This document shows positions 8,252 to 17,912 of a DNA stretch of 64,000 bases, piece by piece. The notes below the pieces were generated by a model, which was not told the DNA's origin, did no database searches, and worked only from the letters and a program-made list of their open reading frames with translations. Made by a program: the position numbers and the translations under genes. The stretch is from Chloroflexi bacterium OLB15. GTDB lineage: Bacteria > Chloroflexota > Anaerolineae > Aggregatilineales > Phototrophicaceae. Where the stretch lies: NCBI GenBank assembly GCA_001567085.1, contig LMZS01000047.1:1-64000 (forward strand), read 5' to 3'. Position 1 is the stretch's first letter. The number at the start of each line of letters is the position of its first letter.

Positions 8252-10618
8252 CTAATTTTCGCTGTCAATCAGCCGCGACAGACGAATTTGAAAATCGCCG
8301 GTAGAAGTGCCATCGCGCACGCCGAATCGGGTTGCCGCGATCACGTATTCACCGGTTCTTGGAAGCGTATAGGTCAGCATCGCATTTCGTGTACTTGAAT
8401 TAGCGTCGTCATTAACCCCGCCCAGCAAATTGTTGTCGTTGGCATCGCGCAGCGTGATATACGGGTCAAGATTGCCGCTCAATCGCTCCATGACAATCTC
8501 AATTTGATCGCCCACCGTGCCATTAAACTGATAGAACACAGCATACCGATCATTGGTGATGCTGCTGCTCAAAGTTTCGCCATAACGGATGAAAATATCG
8601 CCGCCTTCGCTGGCCTGCTGCTGAGGCGAAGGGTTGGTGACTACGCCCGGTTCGCTGATGCCGCTTTCGCCCCCATCGGTGATGCGGATCGCGGTTTCAT
8701 AGCGCTGCCCCGGCAGCGTAGAGCCTGTGGTTTGCATCACCTGTTCGCCGGAAACCTGCACATCAAGGTTGAATGTGGTGGCCTCACTGCGCCCACAGCC
8801 ATCCTGATCCCACACCCAGATGCGATAATCGCCGGGCAAAGGCTCTGCCCCAGAGAAGAAGATGTGTTCTACCGGTTGAATGCTGGGGGTTTGGCAGTTG
8901 GTGTTGCTATCAATTTGCAGAATCCCGCCAGAGGTCGCTTCTGGGTGGCTGTAGGAGATCGTGCTGCCGGAAGGATCGCGCACATATAGATTCAGATCAG
9001 CGCCTGTGTTCCAGTGTAGGGTAACGGTCACCGCGCCGCTCTCAAGCGAAATTTCGCCCGCGCTCAACGCTAGCGCATAATCTCCGGTAGAGGTGCCAGC
9101 CTGTAGGCCGCTGCGAGTTGCCATGATCAGGTAATCGCCATCTTTAGGCAGGCGGAACTGGACAATGCGCGCGTCGCGGCGAGCGCTGGCATCATCGTTA
9201 AATGTCAGCTCGTTCAGATCGCTGTCCATCAGGATCAGGTAAGGATCGAGCGATTCGCTGTTGGTGCTCATGCTGATGGTGACCAGATCGCCAGTTTTGC
9301 CGCTGAACCTGTAGAACTGAGCAGGCGCATCCTGCGAAATAGCCCCGCTGTAGTCCTTGTTGTAGCTGGCAGCGATAACATCCAGCGCATTAACATCCAG
9401 CGGCGTGCTGTTCAAACGCAAGTTGTAGCTGCTGCGTCCAGTCAGGTCAGCGTTATCAACCTCTAGCAGATACAGCCCGCTGCGGGGCAGGGTGTTTCGC
9501 AGGGTCACAAAGCGCTCCCCGCTGGCTGATCCTAACTCTTGACCGCTTACATCGCGCAGGGTGATGCGCGGGCTTACGTCGCCGCTGGCTTCACTGGTGA
9601 ACATGATCACGCTCAGTTCGTCACCGATTCTGCCGTTAAGCAAATAACTGGTCGAAGGGGCGGCAGGCTCAAAAACGCCGTTCACCTGTGTGCCCACTTC
9701 AAGCGTGGTGGCAGCGATCATGTTGACGTATAAATCGAAAGTGCCTGTGCCGTCTCCCCCCGCTTCGATCAGGTACCAACCGGTTTCTGTGATGGTCGCG
9801 AAGGCAACCGTTTCGCCAACTGCGGTTTGTGTTTCCCGCCCGATAGGCTGGTTGTTACGCCCCACAATGCGCAAACGTGGCGAAAGATCGCCACCTGTGC
9901 CGGTCATGATCGCGCGGATTAAATCCCCCTGCTGCGCGCCGATGGCGTAATAAGCAGTAGGGCTGTCAGCAGTTAGCGTGCCTGCCGTTCGGCTCTGGTT
10001 TGTGATGATAGAGAATGGCACTCCAAAATCTGGGACGCTGCTTAGCGGATCAACCGGCGTTTGCTCTGTGGTGGTGCCGCTAAGCGCCAACGTCAGCCTG
10101 AAGGTGCCAGAGGTGCGGGTACTGGTAGCACTCTCTGGCGTGAATCGCGTTGCCTCAACCTGATATTCCCCAGTTTGCGGCAGGGTGAGCGCGATTCGCG
10201 CGGCGCGGCTGCCGGTAGTCTCATCATCGTTGCGCCCGATTACGCTGCCATCTGGCGCATACAGCGTGAGCAGCGGATCAAGATCGCCGGAAGTGGATTG
10301 CATGCGAATGGTCACGCTGTCGCCGGAAGTGGCATTAAAACTGTAGCGTACCGCCGGAAAAGTATCGTTGATATTGCCTTCAATGCTGCCCGGTGACAGC
10401 GGGAATACCGGGACAGAAGTCGTTGTTGGCGCAATTCCCGGCGCTGCGGTTACGGTGATTGCAGGCGGTGGGGTCGGCGTGACCGTCGCCAGCGTAAGCT
10501 GAGCAAAAGTAGGGGTTGGTGGCGGCGTTTGCGCGTGAACCGCGCTGCCCATTAACAGAATCAGGGCGGCGGCAGCGGCTGAGAGCGTAAATGCGGGAAG
10601 AATCTTTTGAGCAAACAT
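8252..10618 (-). CDS. secreted PPC-domain repeat protein
   Basis: A 788-residue exported protein. A signal peptide (residues 1-29, ending VHAQ) is followed by a Thr/Pro linker. There are five beta-sandwich repeats of the bacterial pre-peptidase C-terminal (PPC) type, at about residues 75-180, 212-305, 310-405, 415-520 and 670-785. Their signatures are 'GDxVTIxM...SGDLDPxLxLxxxDG...NDDxxxxxxAxIxxxLPxxGxYxIxATR'. Between repeats four and five lies a different beta domain (HWNTGADLNLYVRDPSG through GDYRIWVWDQDGCG) resembling YfaP/DUF2135. No protease or other catalytic domain is present, so binding or a surface role is more likely than an enzyme. It precedes the DUF4013 gene. Confidence 0.8.
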   Translation of the reverse strand: MFAQKILPAFTLSAAAAALILLMGSAVHAQTPPPTPTFAQLTLATVTPTPPPAITVTAAPGIAPTTTSVPVFPLSPGSIEGNINDTFPAVRYSFNATSGDSVTIRMQSTSGDLDPLLTLYAPDGSVIGRNDDETTGSRAARIALTLPQTGEYQVEATRFTPESATSTRTSGTFRLTLALSGTTTEQTPVDPLSSVPDFGVPFSIITNQSRTAGTLTADSPTAYYAIGAQQGDLIRAIMTGTGGDLSPRLRIVGRNNQPIGRETQTAVGETVAFATITETGWYLIEAGGDGTGTFDLYVNMIAATTLEVGTQVNGVFEPAAPSTSYLLNGRIGDELSVIMFTSEASGDVSPRITLRDVSGQELGSASGERFVTLRNTLPRSGLYLLEVDNADLTGRSSYNLRLNSTPLDVNALDVIAASYNKDYSGAISQDAPAQFYRFSGKTGDLVTISMSTNSESLDPYLILMDSDLNELTFNDDASARRDARIVQFRLPKDGDYLIMATRSGLQAGTSTGDYALALSAGEISLESGAVTVTLHWNTGADLNLYVRDPSGSTISYSHPEATSGGILQIDSNTNCQTPSIQPVEHIFFSGAEPLPGDYRIWVWDQDGCGRSEATTFNLDVQVSGEQVMQTTGSTLPGQRYETAIRITDGGESGISEPGVVTNPSPQQQASEGGDIFIRYGETLSSSITNDRYAVFYQFNGTVGDQIEIVMERLSGNLDPYITLRDANDNNLLGGVNDDANSSTRNAMLTYTLPRTGEYVIAATRFGVRDGTSTGDFQIRLSRLIDSEN

Positions 10619-10708
10619 ATGCTCAAAACTATAGCATAAATGGTTGGTTTTCGGTTTAGAGGCGAATTTGATCGTCTTGCCTTAGTGAAATTTCAAAACA
10701 AGCATACA

Positions 10709-10728
10709 GGGCGATGTTTGCATCGCCC
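10709..10728 (-). terminator. hairpin downstream of the peptidoglycan-binding protein gene
   Basis: GGGCGATG (10709-10716) and CATCGCCC (10721-10728) form an 8-bp stem with a tetraloop, 14 bases past the stop of the minus-strand gene. On the minus strand it is followed by TGTATGCTTGTTTTG, a weak U-rich tract. Confidence 0.6.
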
Positions 10729-10741
10729 CGTATATCGCCTA

Positions 10742-12448
10742 TCAACCCGGCTCTTTAATCCCGCCAGTGACTTCGCTAATCCGTGTTTGATCCACTTCAT
10801 CCATCGCGACAGTTTCGCCTTCACGCTGGTCTCCATCGCCCTTCTTGACCAGCCACGCCCTGCCGCCTTCGTCGCTCTTGATGATAACCGGGTGACCGCC
10901 TTGCTCGTTTCTTCCCATCATGAGTTCAACTGAATCAACGCTGGGCGGGATAACACTGCTTTCATGCCCATCCCACATGCGGCGGGGGAAGCCCAATTCG
11001 CCGATGGTCTTATCCGCATGATTCTCGTTGATATTCTTGCGCGCTTTTTCGCTTAAGCCGGAAATATGCAGGGCAAGGATTCGGGTGCGTTCCTTGCCTT
11101 TTTCCGGCTCAATATCCGGGATGTGAATTTCGAGAATACCCCGCACGCTGGAACTGGTGCTGTGATCGCTTAGCTTGCTCATGTTGGTTCCCTCTTTGGT
11201 CAAGAGGTTTTCTTCCTGCTGGGCGTTCGGGTCTAAGTCGTGCTGCGCCTGATAAGCGGCATATTGCTGAATACCTGTGAGATATTGTTTTTCGTTTGCG
11301 CCTTCCGCGCCCTTGTTCACGGCGATATTGAGATCTTGCGCTTTGTTCAGCCGGAAGGTCTTAGGATCTTGTTCGCGGGCATCTGCTCCGGGCATCATCG
11401 TGCGCAGTTCTGGCGCAAATACATGCATCAGTTGATCTAGTGCATGGCGTTTAGCTTTGAATAGGCCGCTGCGCTGTGCGTCAATGAATAGCTCCAGCGA
11501 CGCGGGCTTGGTTGTGTGAGCAGAATCCAACTCTTCCTTGATCACACGGTTCGTTTCTTCATGCAGCTTGCCAAATACAGCATTGATGCCGCTGTCAACA
11601 ACCTTATCACCAGTTTCAAAGCCGCTAATCTTCAGGTACTCAGCCAACACGGTTTGGAAAATGCCAAACGGGCCGGTTGCGCCATAAAGCAGATCAACGA
11701 CCGTCGTCGCAGCTTTTTCCAGCAGAGCGAAGATCAGCTTTTCGCCAAGCGGCTGGCTCGGTTTTTCTTCTTCGCGTAAATCGCGCTCAAGATTTACCAG
11801 CGCCGAATTTTGTGATTGCAGCATATCGAAATACGCCAGCACGATATCGCCAATCCGCGATTCCAATGCGGGGTCAACTTCATTATTCGGTTGTGGGTTC
11901 GGATTTGGATTCGGATTAGGATTGGGGTTCGGGTTTGGATTTGGATTTGGCCCCGGCCCATTGCCACCCTTGTTTAACTCATCCAGCTTTTCCATAGTGC
12001 CGGGCCCAACGTCGCCAAATTGCTCTGAACCGAGTTGGTGTTTTGCCTTAAATTGCTTTACGCCATTCGCTGTTTCATTACCGTATTTGGCATCTGCGCC
12101 AAACTGCGGCAGCGGAATACCGTCACGCATCAGCGCTTCCTGAACCTTTTGCACTGAGCCGCCTTTATCCCCAATTTTAAGACGGGCATTGTTCTTGTTG
12201 TTGAGCACTTCTTCTAGCAGCACATCCCCTTGAAAAACTGCGCTTTCAAAGGTTTTTGTTGGCCGCTCCCCTAAAGCCCGTTTAATGGCCGCGTTGCCTA
12301 CGTTTCGCTGTAGAAACGTAAATCCGCCTTGATGAGGCGCGGCTTTCTGTGCTTGTGCAGCCGCCCCATCCACCATAGGGGCTGGCTTTGCCTGAAGATT
12401 ATTTACATGGTTAGCAGAAACTTTTGCGGCGAAAGTATGCGTGCGCAT
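10742..12448 (-). CDS. peptidoglycan-binding-domain protein resembling injection-system cargo
   Basis: A 568-residue protein without signal peptide. Near residue 45 it has FLQRNVGNAAIKRALGE, the 'LQR-x-x-GN-x-A-[VI]-x-R' motif common in proteins encoded with extracellular contractile injection systems (eCIS), often beside DUF4157. Residues about 90-160 form a peptidoglycan_binding_1-like fold (LKIGDKGGSVQKVQEALMRDG ... YGNETANGVKQFKAKHQL). A linker of nine Asn-Pro repeats follows. The C-terminal 380 residues are mostly helical and then beta-rich, and I do not recognise them. ATG at 12448 is preceded by AAAGGA. A clear promoter and a palindrome lie upstream. Cargo or toxin status is an inference, because no eCIS structural gene is in the window. 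Confidence 0.6.
   Translation of the reverse strand: MRTHTFAAKVSANHVNNLQAKPAPMVDGAAAQAQKAAPHQGGFTFLQRNVGNAAIKRALGERPTKTFESAVFQGDVLLEEVLNNKNNARLKIGDKGGSVQKVQEALMRDGIPLPQFGADAKYGNETANGVKQFKAKHQLGSEQFGDVGPGTMEKLDELNKGGNGPGPNPNPNPNPNPNPNPNPNPQPNNEVDPALESRIGDIVLAYFDMLQSQNSALVNLERDLREEEKPSQPLGEKLIFALLEKAATTVVDLLYGATGPFGIFQTVLAEYLKISGFETGDKVVDSGINAVFGKLHEETNRVIKEELDSAHTTKPASLELFIDAQRSGLFKAKRHALDQLMHVFAPELRTMMPGADAREQDPKTFRLNKAQDLNIAVNKGAEGANEKQYLTGIQQYAAYQAQHDLDPNAQQEENLLTKEGTNMSKLSDHSTSSSVRGILEIHIPDIEPEKGKERTRILALHISGLSEKARKNINENHADKTIGELGFPRRMWDGHESSVIPPSVDSVELMMGRNEQGGHPVIIKSDEGGRAWLVKKGDGDQREGETVAMDEVDQTRISEVTGGIKEPG
11897..11950 (-). repeat. hexanucleotide repeat coding for an Asn-Pro linker
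   Basis: Nine imperfect 6-base units (read on + as ATTTGG, ATTCGG, GTTCGG and similar) encode (Asn-Pro)9 in the minus-strand gene. The units vary only at synonymous positions, which suggests selection on the peptide. The linker joins the peptidoglycan-binding domain to the C-terminal region. Confidence 0.85.
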
Positions 12449-12480
12449 ACTCGTCCTTTCGCCTAATGAAGCATTACGAG

Positions 12481-12510
12481 ATGATAATAAATTGAAGAAT
12501 ACTATATCAA
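12481..12510 (-). promoter_or_regulatory. promoter of the 10742-12448 gene
   Basis: On the minus strand TTGATA (12510-12505) is followed by an 18-base spacer and TATCAT (12486-12481). Each box matches the consensus at five of six positions. Transcription would begin about 25-30 bases before the ATG at 12448. Confidence 0.6.
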
Positions 12511-12511
12511 T

Positions 12512-12530
12512 GTATAGTGTAGCACTATAC
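12512..12530. promoter_or_regulatory. perfect 19-bp palindrome next to the -35 box
   Basis: GTATAGTG (12512-12519), TAG, CACTATAC (12523-12530): two perfect 8-base arms around three bases. It begins one base upstream of the -35 box of the minus-strand promoter. A dimeric regulator site is the natural reading. The position suits an activator or a blocking repressor. The regulator is unknown. Confidence 0.5.
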
Positions 12531-12568
12531 GTAATTTTTGCTATTGGGGTACTGGCCAGAGGAACAGG

Positions 12569-13657
12569 CTATTCGACTATCTTCACGCAAACAGGCGAGG
12601 GAATGGACAGCGCATGTCCGGTCTGCGTAAGTTTGCCCGTAGTTTTATCAATCTTGAAGATGATGATCGAATCGCTGTTTTGATGGGCGGCCAGCAGATA
12701 ATTCTCTGTCAGATCCAGCGCGAAGTTGCGCGGCATGCTGCCGCCGGAAGGGACGGTTTCGATGAGCGTCAGCGTTCCATCCTGCGGGTTTACTGCAAAT
12801 GCGGCGATACAGTCTACGCCGCGATTGGAGGCATACAAAAACTCGCCAGAGCGGGTGATATGAATATCAGCCCCCCAGCGCGCCCCCTCCACGTGATCCG
12901 GCAGTGCGATGATCGTCTGTTTATGTGCCAGCGCCCCTTGATCTGCATCGTAACTGAAAACCGTGACCGAGAAATTTAGCTCGTTTACCAGATAGAGAAA
13001 CTTGCCGTTTGGATGAAATTCAAGATGGCGCGGCCCGGCGCCGGGTTCAACGGCAGTGGCGCGATGCGGCAGCAGATGCCCGCTTGCGGCGTCAAAGCGG
13101 AATACCAGCACTTGATCAATTCCCAGATCGGCTGCCAGCACATAGCGCCCCGCAGGGTCAAAGATCACGCAGTGGGCGTGAGCGCTCTTTTGACGCTCAG
13201 CGTTGACGCTGTGCCCCTCATTCTGATGGATAAACGCCGCTGCCCCAAGCTGCCCGTTTTCAGCAATCGGAAACACGGTCAGGTTGCCCCCCGTGTAATT
13301 GGCAACCAACGCCCATTTTTGAGCAGCATCCAGCGTGATATAGCAGGGGGATTCGCCGTGTGTTGGCCGGGCGTTGATGAACGAAATCGGTGAGGTATCC
13401 AGCGAAAAAGCGCTCGCCCCTCCACCGTCAACGCCATGAAATGATGATTCTTCATTCACCGCAAAGAGAAACTTTTCATCTTTGGAGATCGCCAGAAAAG
13501 AGGGATTGGGCACATCAGCGATGGCGCCGCGCAGCTCCAGCGTTCCAGAAACAGGGTCAAATTCGCAAAGGTAGATGCTTTCCCGGCGATGAGGTTGATC
13601 CGCGCTTCGTCGGGTATAGGTGCCAACATAAACGCGCTGCTTCGATTCTGCGGTCAT
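12569..13657 (-). CDS. pgl: lactonase family beta-propeller protein (YbhE-like 6-phosphogluconolactonase)
   Basis: A seven-bladed beta-propeller of 362 residues, the normal length for the YbhE/Pgl lactonase family. Members hydrolyse 6-phosphogluconolactone or related sugar lactones. Landmarks are VYVGTYTRR at residue 9, repeated blades such as NPSFLAISKDEKFLFAVNE and GPRHLEFHPNGKFLYLVNEL, and SAHAHCVIFDPAGRYVLAADLG near residue 165. Late blades have MPRNFALDLTENYLLAAHQNSDSI. There is no signal peptide, so it should be cytosolic. ATG at 13657 is used. It stands alone on the minus strand. Substrate is assigned by family only. Confidence 0.85.
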   Translation of the reverse strand: MTAESKQRVYVGTYTRRSADQPHRRESIYLCEFDPVSGTLELRGAIADVPNPSFLAISKDEKFLFAVNEESSFHGVDGGGASAFSLDTSPISFINARPTHGESPCYITLDAAQKWALVANYTGGNLTVFPIAENGQLGAAAFIHQNEGHSVNAERQKSAHAHCVIFDPAGRYVLAADLGIDQVLVFRFDAASGHLLPHRATAVEPGAGPRHLEFHPNGKFLYLVNELNFSVTVFSYDADQGALAHKQTIIALPDHVEGARWGADIHITRSGEFLYASNRGVDCIAAFAVNPQDGTLTLIETVPSGGSMPRNFALDLTENYLLAAHQNSDSIIIFKIDKTTGKLTQTGHALSIPSPVCVKIVE

Positions 13658-13835
13658 CGCTTATCTACCTGAATGTTCAAGGATGAATTAGACGGCTATC
13701 GGGGAAGCCGGGTTTGCGTCCAGCCGATCACCGCATCAGTATACGGATATTTTGCTGCCAGCTTCTCATGAATATCAATGCCCAACCCCGAACAGCAAAA
13801 TCGCCTTAAGCGGGGCAGGTGATGGACTCATAGGC

Positions 13836-13841
13836 TATAAT
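13836..13841 (+). promoter_or_regulatory. -10 box (TATAAT) upstream of the PBP gene
   Basis: TATAAT lies 40 bases before the proposed ATG at 13881. No convincing -35 box was found at the usual spacing, so this is a partial promoter call. Confidence 0.4.
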
Positions 13842-13880
13842 CTAGATCATCGCATCTAAAAAATAACTACATCCACGTTC

Positions 13881-16848
13881 ATGGTTTCTTCCACTCAACT
13901 GATTCTTCGCCGCCGCAACCGCAAATCGCGCAGGCAAAGTGAAAGTTCGCGCCGCACTTTCTGGTGGGCGTTTTTTTGGCGTTATTTTTAGCATCCTGTT
14001 CATTTTGCCTTTAGGTGGCGCTGCCGCTGGTGCTGCTGCCATGTATCTGACGGCGACGGGCGATATTCCCACGCCTCAGGAAAGCCTGAGCGCGCTGGCT
14101 TCGCAGGGGGTGACCCGTTTTTATGATGCTTCCGGGGCGCGCCTGCTTTATAGCCTTGAAGACCCGTTAGGCGATCAGCGTAGTTGGGTGACTCTCGAAT
14201 CGATACCTGCTTACGTCAGCAGCGCGCTGCTGGCGATGGAAGATCCTGATTTTCTGCAAGCTGAAGGCTTTAACCCGCTCACCACTGCCGGAAACCTGTG
14301 GCGTAATACGCTGATTGATACGCTTCCCGTTGATATGAGCATTACCGGACGGCTGGTGCGTAATCTGCTCAACCCTGCGGCAGATGCGTGGGATGAAAAT
14401 GACGCTCGCAGCCGTGAAATTGCGCTTGTGGCAGAAATCAATCGCAGCTATTCGCCGCAGGAAGTTTTGGAATGGCACTTGAATACCGAATATTTTGGCA
14501 ATGAGGCTTACGGTATTGAAGCGGCTTCGCAAATTTATCTGGGCAAGGCGGCTGTTGATCTCTCGCTGGCAGAAGCGGCGCTGTTAGCGGCGATCCCTAA
14601 TGCGCCGCAGTACAACCCCTTTGAAGATGAAGTTGCCGCCCGCGCGCGCGGGGTAGATACGCTGCGCGTGCTCTTTTCCACCGGGCAAATCAGTGAGGAA
14701 CAGTTCAATACAGCGGCAGAACAACCGGTTGTCTTTAGCCGGGGAAGTTATGTGCAGCAGCTTGCCCCCGATTTTATGAATTACGCTCGCGGTCAGGCCG
14801 AGACGATACTCAATAATCTGGGTTATGAGGGGCGGCAGTTGGTGGCGCGCGGCGGCTTGACCATCACCACTACGCTGGATGTTGATCTGTATTTACAAGC
14901 GGAATGTGCCATGCGCGCGCAGCTAGCCCGCCTGAATGGGCAGCCCGCGCCCACAGATACGTTAGATGGTTCACCCTGCACCGGCTCAGCTTTTCTACCT
15001 GCTGCGGCTGGCGCTGGCACAGCTTCTGCTCCGGACAGCGGTTCAATTGTGATTCTGAATGCGCAAACGGGCGAAATCCGCGCATTGATCGGCGATGCTG
15101 CTACTGCCAACGCTCAGCCGGGCATCACCTTGCAGCCATTTGTGTATCTCGATTCGTTTGTCGTTCCCCGGCGGCTGACTAGCCCCGCGACGATGGCATT
15201 GGATGTTCCATTGTCGTTCCCCGGCGCGGAAGAAGGCTTGATCTATACACCTGTCAATCCAGACGGCGAATTTTACGGGGTGATGAATTTGCGCTCGGCA
15301 ATGGGCGCGGCGCTGCTGCCCCCGGCGGTAGATGTCGCTTACCGTCAGGGCATGGGCAGCGTGCTCAATACGGCGCACCGCATGGGCTTGAACAGCTTAG
15401 CCGATGACACTTACGATGTGATGCTGCTGGAACGCGGCGGGCGGGTTGCCCCGCTTGATCTCGCTTACGCCTATTCGGTATTTGCCACGCTTGGGGGCAT
15501 GCGCGGCGTGCCAGTAACGCCAGTCGCTACAGGCTTTCGCGGGCGTGATCCGGTTGCGGTGACGCAGATTCAGGATCGCGATGGCAATATCCTCTGGCAA
15601 TACGACAGCGCGAACGCCGCGACGTGCAATACGCTGGATACCTGCACCCCGCTGCTTGAAGATGCGCTGGCCTATGTCATCAATGATGTTTATGCCGATT
15701 CTGAAACGCGCTGGCAAACGCTCGGCCAGAATAACCCGCTGGCGATCTCGCGCCCGGCTGCAATTGTGAACGGCCCGGCGGGGGATAACGTGGAAAGTTG
15801 GACGATAGGCTATACCCCGCAGTTGGTGGCTGTGGTGAATATGCACCGTGAAGATCGCCAGCCAATGAGTTTATCTCCATGGACAACTGAGGGCGCGGCG
15901 ACTGTATGGCGCGCAATCATGGATTATGTGACCACCCGCGATGCTATTCCAGCAACCAATTGGGAACGCCCCGGTCTGGTCATCGAAATTCCAGTTTGTG
16001 AACGCAGCGGGCTGCTGCCCAATGGCGTTTGCCCCACTTATATGGAAATTTTCCGGGATGGCATGCAGCCGCGCCAGACCGATACTTACTGGCAGATGGT
16101 AGACGTGAATGATCGCACGGGGCAGCTTGCTACGGTCAATACTGCGCCAGAATTGGTTGCCCAACGGACTTATTTTGTGCCGCCGGATGAGGCCGTAGAC
16201 TGGTGGCGTGAAAATAACCTGCCCGTGAAGCCGATTGAATATGACACGCTTAGTGTGCCGGAATTATTTGCTACAGTCCGCTTGATTCAGCCGGAAGCAT
16301 ACAGCTATGTGGGCGGCGATGTCGAAATTTATGCGGATATGGATACTGCCCAGTTGCAATATTTCCAACTGAGCTACGGGCAAGGTTTCAGCCCCACACA
16401 GTGGATAGATATTGGCGGGCAGCAAACCGAATTCAGTCCGGGTGTGCCGATTGGCGTTTGGGATACCAACGGGCTGGAAGGCTTATACAGCCTGCGTTTA
16501 GTGATGACGCTGGATGATAACCGTTTTGAAAGTGATGCGGTGCAGGTAACGGTAGATAATATCCCGCCCACGATCTCTTTGAATCTGATCGAACCGGGGC
16601 GAGTTTACCGCTTCCCCGGCGATTCTGAGATCGGCCTTGAAGCGCAGGCGGCGGATAATGTCACTATCAGCCGGGTCGAGTTCTTCCGCAACGGGCAGCC
16701 GCTGGGGGCAGACGAAAGCTGGCCTTATCAGGTGAACGTCGGCATTAGCAGCGCGGGAACGCAGCAGTTTACCGCCATCGTCTACGATGCCTTTGGCAAC
16801 AGCGCGCAGGCTGATTTCAGCGTGGAAGTGCTGCGCGCAGGCGCTTAA
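13881..16848 (+). CDS. class A PBP-like protein with GT51 domain and inactive transpeptidase domain
   Basis: A membrane-anchored, extracytoplasmic peptidoglycan enzyme. The preferred N-terminus starts at ATG 13881 (MVSSTQLILRRRNRKSRRQ) and enters the frame from 13939 after one T is removed from the T7 run 13971-13977. This gives a basic cytoplasmic tail before the single membrane helix. A glycosyltransferase-51 domain follows, with the catalytic Glu in AMEDPDF and HLNTEYFGNEAYGIEAASQIYLGK. The transpeptidase region aligns well (QPGITLQPFVYLDSF, GYTPQLVAVV), but SxxK is IxxQ (396-399, counted from 13939), SxN is ALL (458-460) and KTG is NGP (611-613). The C-terminal 230 residues are Ig-like. 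It probably polymerises glycan strands without cross-linking them. Confidence 0.8.
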
Positions 16849-16994
16849 TTTTGTTTGCGAATCAGCCAGTGAAAGCGATACAGCTAACCAGCCTGACAAG
16901 GGTGGCTGCCATTCATCATCGAATTGGCGAAATTGTGTGGAGATGCTGCGCGTATAGACCAGATTTTGAAGGTGTTCAGCGCGATCTGTGCGCG

Positions 16995-17912
16995 TTAACC
17001 AACGTTTACTGATGCCTCACCTTGGGCTGGCCTGAACCTGCGCCATGTGCGCCGCCACCCCTCCGGATTCACCAGCCCTCCCGGCAGGTAGATGATCACC
17101 AGCAGCAAAATTGCGCCGTTGATGATGCCACGATATTCATTGGTAAAACGCAGCACTTCTGGTAGGGCAGTGAGCAGGAACGCGCCAACAATCGGGCCGA
17201 ACGCGGTAGACGTGCCGCCCAGCACCGCAAAGGCGAGAATATCAACAGCTTGATTGAAGCCGAAGTCAGTTGGGCTGATGATGCGAGTGAGGTGCGCGCT
17301 CATCACGCCAGCGGCGGCAGCCAGCATTGCGCTGAAGATAAACACGATATTCTTGACGTACACCACATTTATGCCCATATTGGCTGCTGCCCGCTCGTCC
17401 TGCCGAACAGCCGCCATCGCCCGGCCAAAGCGCGATTTTTGCAACCGCCAGATGAAGTACACTGCCAGCGCCAGTAACAGCAGTAAATGCCAGGTCTCAG
17501 CCATTTTCGGGATCTGCTTAATGCCCAGCGCGCCACCGGTGATCACTACCCGTTCGCCCACGATGGAGGATGCCACCTGATCCACGTTCAGCAGCGCGAT
17601 ACGTACAATCTCCCCGAAGCCGATGGTGGCAATCGCAAGATAAATATCGCGCAGACGCAGAACTGGCAGCCCAACAGGGATAGCCACCAGCCCGCCAGCA
17701 ATCATGCCGCCGATCAGCCCGACAATCAGGGGCAGCCCAAAGGTTTGCGTCAAGATTGCGCCAGTGAATGCGCCTATAGCCATAAAACCAGCATTCGCCA
17801 GCGAAAACATGCCGGTGATCAGCGTAAGATAAACGCTCAAGCCCAGCAGCGCATTGACCAGCATAAACTGGAATACAGGTTCACTAATGCCGATGCTACG
17901 AAAAAAGTCCAT
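16995..17912 (-). CDS. livM: branched-chain amino acid ABC transporter permease LivM
   Basis: One of the two membrane subunits of a high-affinity branched-chain amino acid importer. The 305-residue protein is a run of about eight to ten hydrophobic helices. It has the family signatures LANAGFMAIGAFTGA (residues 37-51), LRDIYLAIATIGFGEIVR near 90 and the cytoplasmic coupling loop SRFGRAMAAVRQDERAAANMG near 165-185. ATG at 17912 opens MDFFRSIGISEP. It is last of three liv genes on this strand, 123 bases after livH. No livG or livF ATPase gene follows: the next gene leftwards is convergent. Confidence 0.93.
   Translation of the reverse strand: MDFFRSIGISEPVFQFMLVNALLGLSVYLTLITGMFSLANAGFMAIGAFTGAILTQTFGLPLIVGLIGGMIAGGLVAIPVGLPVLRLRDIYLAIATIGFGEIVRIALLNVDQVASSIVGERVVITGGALGIKQIPKMAETWHLLLLLALAVYFIWRLQKSRFGRAMAAVRQDERAAANMGINVVYVKNIVFIFSAMLAAAAGVMSAHLTRIISPTDFGFNQAVDILAFAVLGGTSTAFGPIVGAFLLTALPEVLRFTNEYRGIINGAILLLVIIYLPGGLVNPEGWRRTWRRFRPAQGEASVNVG

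Noticed and set aside
11897-11950. Possible CRISPR-like or regulatory repeat
   Set aside because: The 6-base units have no spacers and keep the Asn-Pro codons with synonymous changes, so it is a coding repeat.
13696-13831. Short minus-strand frame pair (MSPSPAPLKAILLFGVG, then HEKLAAKYPYTDAVIGWTQT)
   Set aside because: Joining needs another one-base shift, there is no ribosome site and it overlaps the PBP promoter region. A remnant of a chelatase-like gene is imaginable, but the evidence is too thin.
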